Assembly: GCA_026987155.1 (NCBI GenBank)
Contig: JALSNG010000051.1
Span: 1 to 11,583, forward strand
Source of the DNA: Thermococcus sp.
GTDB taxonomy: Archaea; Methanobacteriota_B; Thermococci; Thermococcales; Thermococcaceae
DNA length: 11,583 nucleotides
Reading direction: 5' to 3'
Shown in pieces: positions 11,208 through 11,583 of this stretch (position 1 is the stretch's first letter; the number at the start of each line of letters is the position of its first letter). The notes beneath the pieces are model-generated. The model had not been told where the DNA came from. It saw only the letters and a program-made list of their open reading frames with translations, and made no database searches. The translations under genes were made by a program, and so were the position numbers.

Positions 11208-11583
11208 ATGAGGAACATCGCAGATTTGCCCCTCCACGGCGGCCACGTCCCGGCTTGGCTGGCCCAGAGGATGAGGAAGCTCACCCGATTAGTGCTTGCT
11301 CTGGCGGTTGAGGAGTACGGGATGGGGGGCCTCCTCGAGAGGCTCTCCGACCCGGTCTGGTTCCAGGCGTTTAACAACGTCATCGGGATGGACTGGGATT
11401 CATCGGGCTCGACTACGGTAACAACGGGCATGATAAAGGACGCCCTCTGGAGGGAAGAGCTGGGGGTTAAAGCTGCAGGGGGCAAGGGGAAGAAGAGCCG
11501 TGCAACACCGGAGGAGCTGAAAACCATAGCGGAGTTTTACGACCTCGATCCGGAACCATACGTTAGAACCTCAAGGTTGGTCG
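11208..11583 (+). CDS. DUF763 family protein, N-terminal part only
   Basis: The first 125 codons of a gene that runs off the window. The opening (MRNIADLPLHGGHVPAWLAQRM) and the downstream GMDWDSSGSTTVTTGMIKDAL are what I recall as the archaeal and bacterial DUF763 family, whose members are usually about 350-450 residues. A basic insert (KAAGGKGKKSRATPEELKTIAEF) follows. The function is not known to me. Some such proteins have been noted near nucleic-acid genes, but nothing here tests that. No usable ribosome binding site is present (a GAGGG lies 13 bases away), which together with the TATA position points to leaderless expression. It is divergent from serK with 162 bases between the start codons. 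Confidence 0.85.
   Translation, partial: MRNIADLPLHGGHVPAWLAQRMRKLTRLVLALAVEEYGMGGLLERLSDPVWFQAFNNVIGMDWDSSGSTTVTTGMIKDALWREELGVKAAGGKGKKSRATPEELKTIAEFYDLDPEPYVRTSRLV

Noticed and set aside
11046..11246. N-terminal extension of SerK and the open frame running to 11527
   Set aside because: These cross the TATA box and an unrelated-looking sequence. GGAGGT with six-base spacing and the position of Glu30 fix the start at 11045.
1..11583. CRISPR array, insertion sequence, tRNA or prophage
   Set aside because: No evenly spaced repeats, transposase motifs, cloverleaf arms or phage genes were seen. The genes look like stable Thermococcales chromosome.

Overview
This window looks like chromosomal DNA from a hyperthermophilic archaeon of the order Thermococcales, most likely Thermococcus. 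The case rests on recognisable proteins: the redox regulator SurR beside protein disulfide oxidoreductase Pdo with an exact SurR operator between them, a ParB-like free-serine kinase (SerK type), a geranylgeranyl reductase for archaeal lipids, and a DUF763 protein. Promoters are archaeal (TATA elements, T-rich terminators). Almost every gene starts at an ATG placed 5 or 6 bases after a strong GGAGG or GGTG ribosome binding site. No tRNA, rRNA, CRISPR array or insertion sequence was seen.

Layout. Positions 1-1603 (minus strand) hold surR, a two-cluster ferredoxin and geranylgeranyl reductase (cut off by the window edge) in one tight overlapping operon. pdo runs divergently at 1737-2417, and the SurR site lies between the two core promoters. 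A convergent aromatic-type aminotransferase follows (2471-3637, minus). A 413-base gap (3638-4050) has no convincing gene but holds two structured segments, one of which looks like a promoter-driven non-coding RNA. Positions 4051-7464 (minus) are a four-gene operon: two zinc-ribbon proteins with C-terminal membrane hairpins, a coiled-coil protein and an SPFH protein with two C-terminal zinc ribbons. It resembles the YdjG/H/I partners of PspA in bacterial membrane-stress operons, but no PspA is present. Divergent from it, 7696-9575 (plus) is a three-gene operon of two unrecognised proteins and a stand-alone flavodiiron-type di-iron domain. It converges with and overlaps a HAD phosphatase-like gene (9563-10228, minus). 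Upstream of that are SerK (10317-11045, minus) and, divergently, the start of a DUF763 gene (11208 to the window end).

The most striking non-coding signal is in the 88 bases between SerK and the HAD gene. The minus strand there reads as a C/D box guide RNA whose first guide is complementary over 11 bases, ending exactly at box D', to the conserved 5' end of archaeal 16S rRNA.

Working together: SurR/Pdo link thiol redox state to transcription, and the ferredoxin is a plausible electron donor to the lipid reductase. The SPFH/zinc-ribbon operon probably serves the membrane, and the di-iron operon may sense or remove oxygen or NO. SerK feeds O-phosphoserine to cysteine synthesis.
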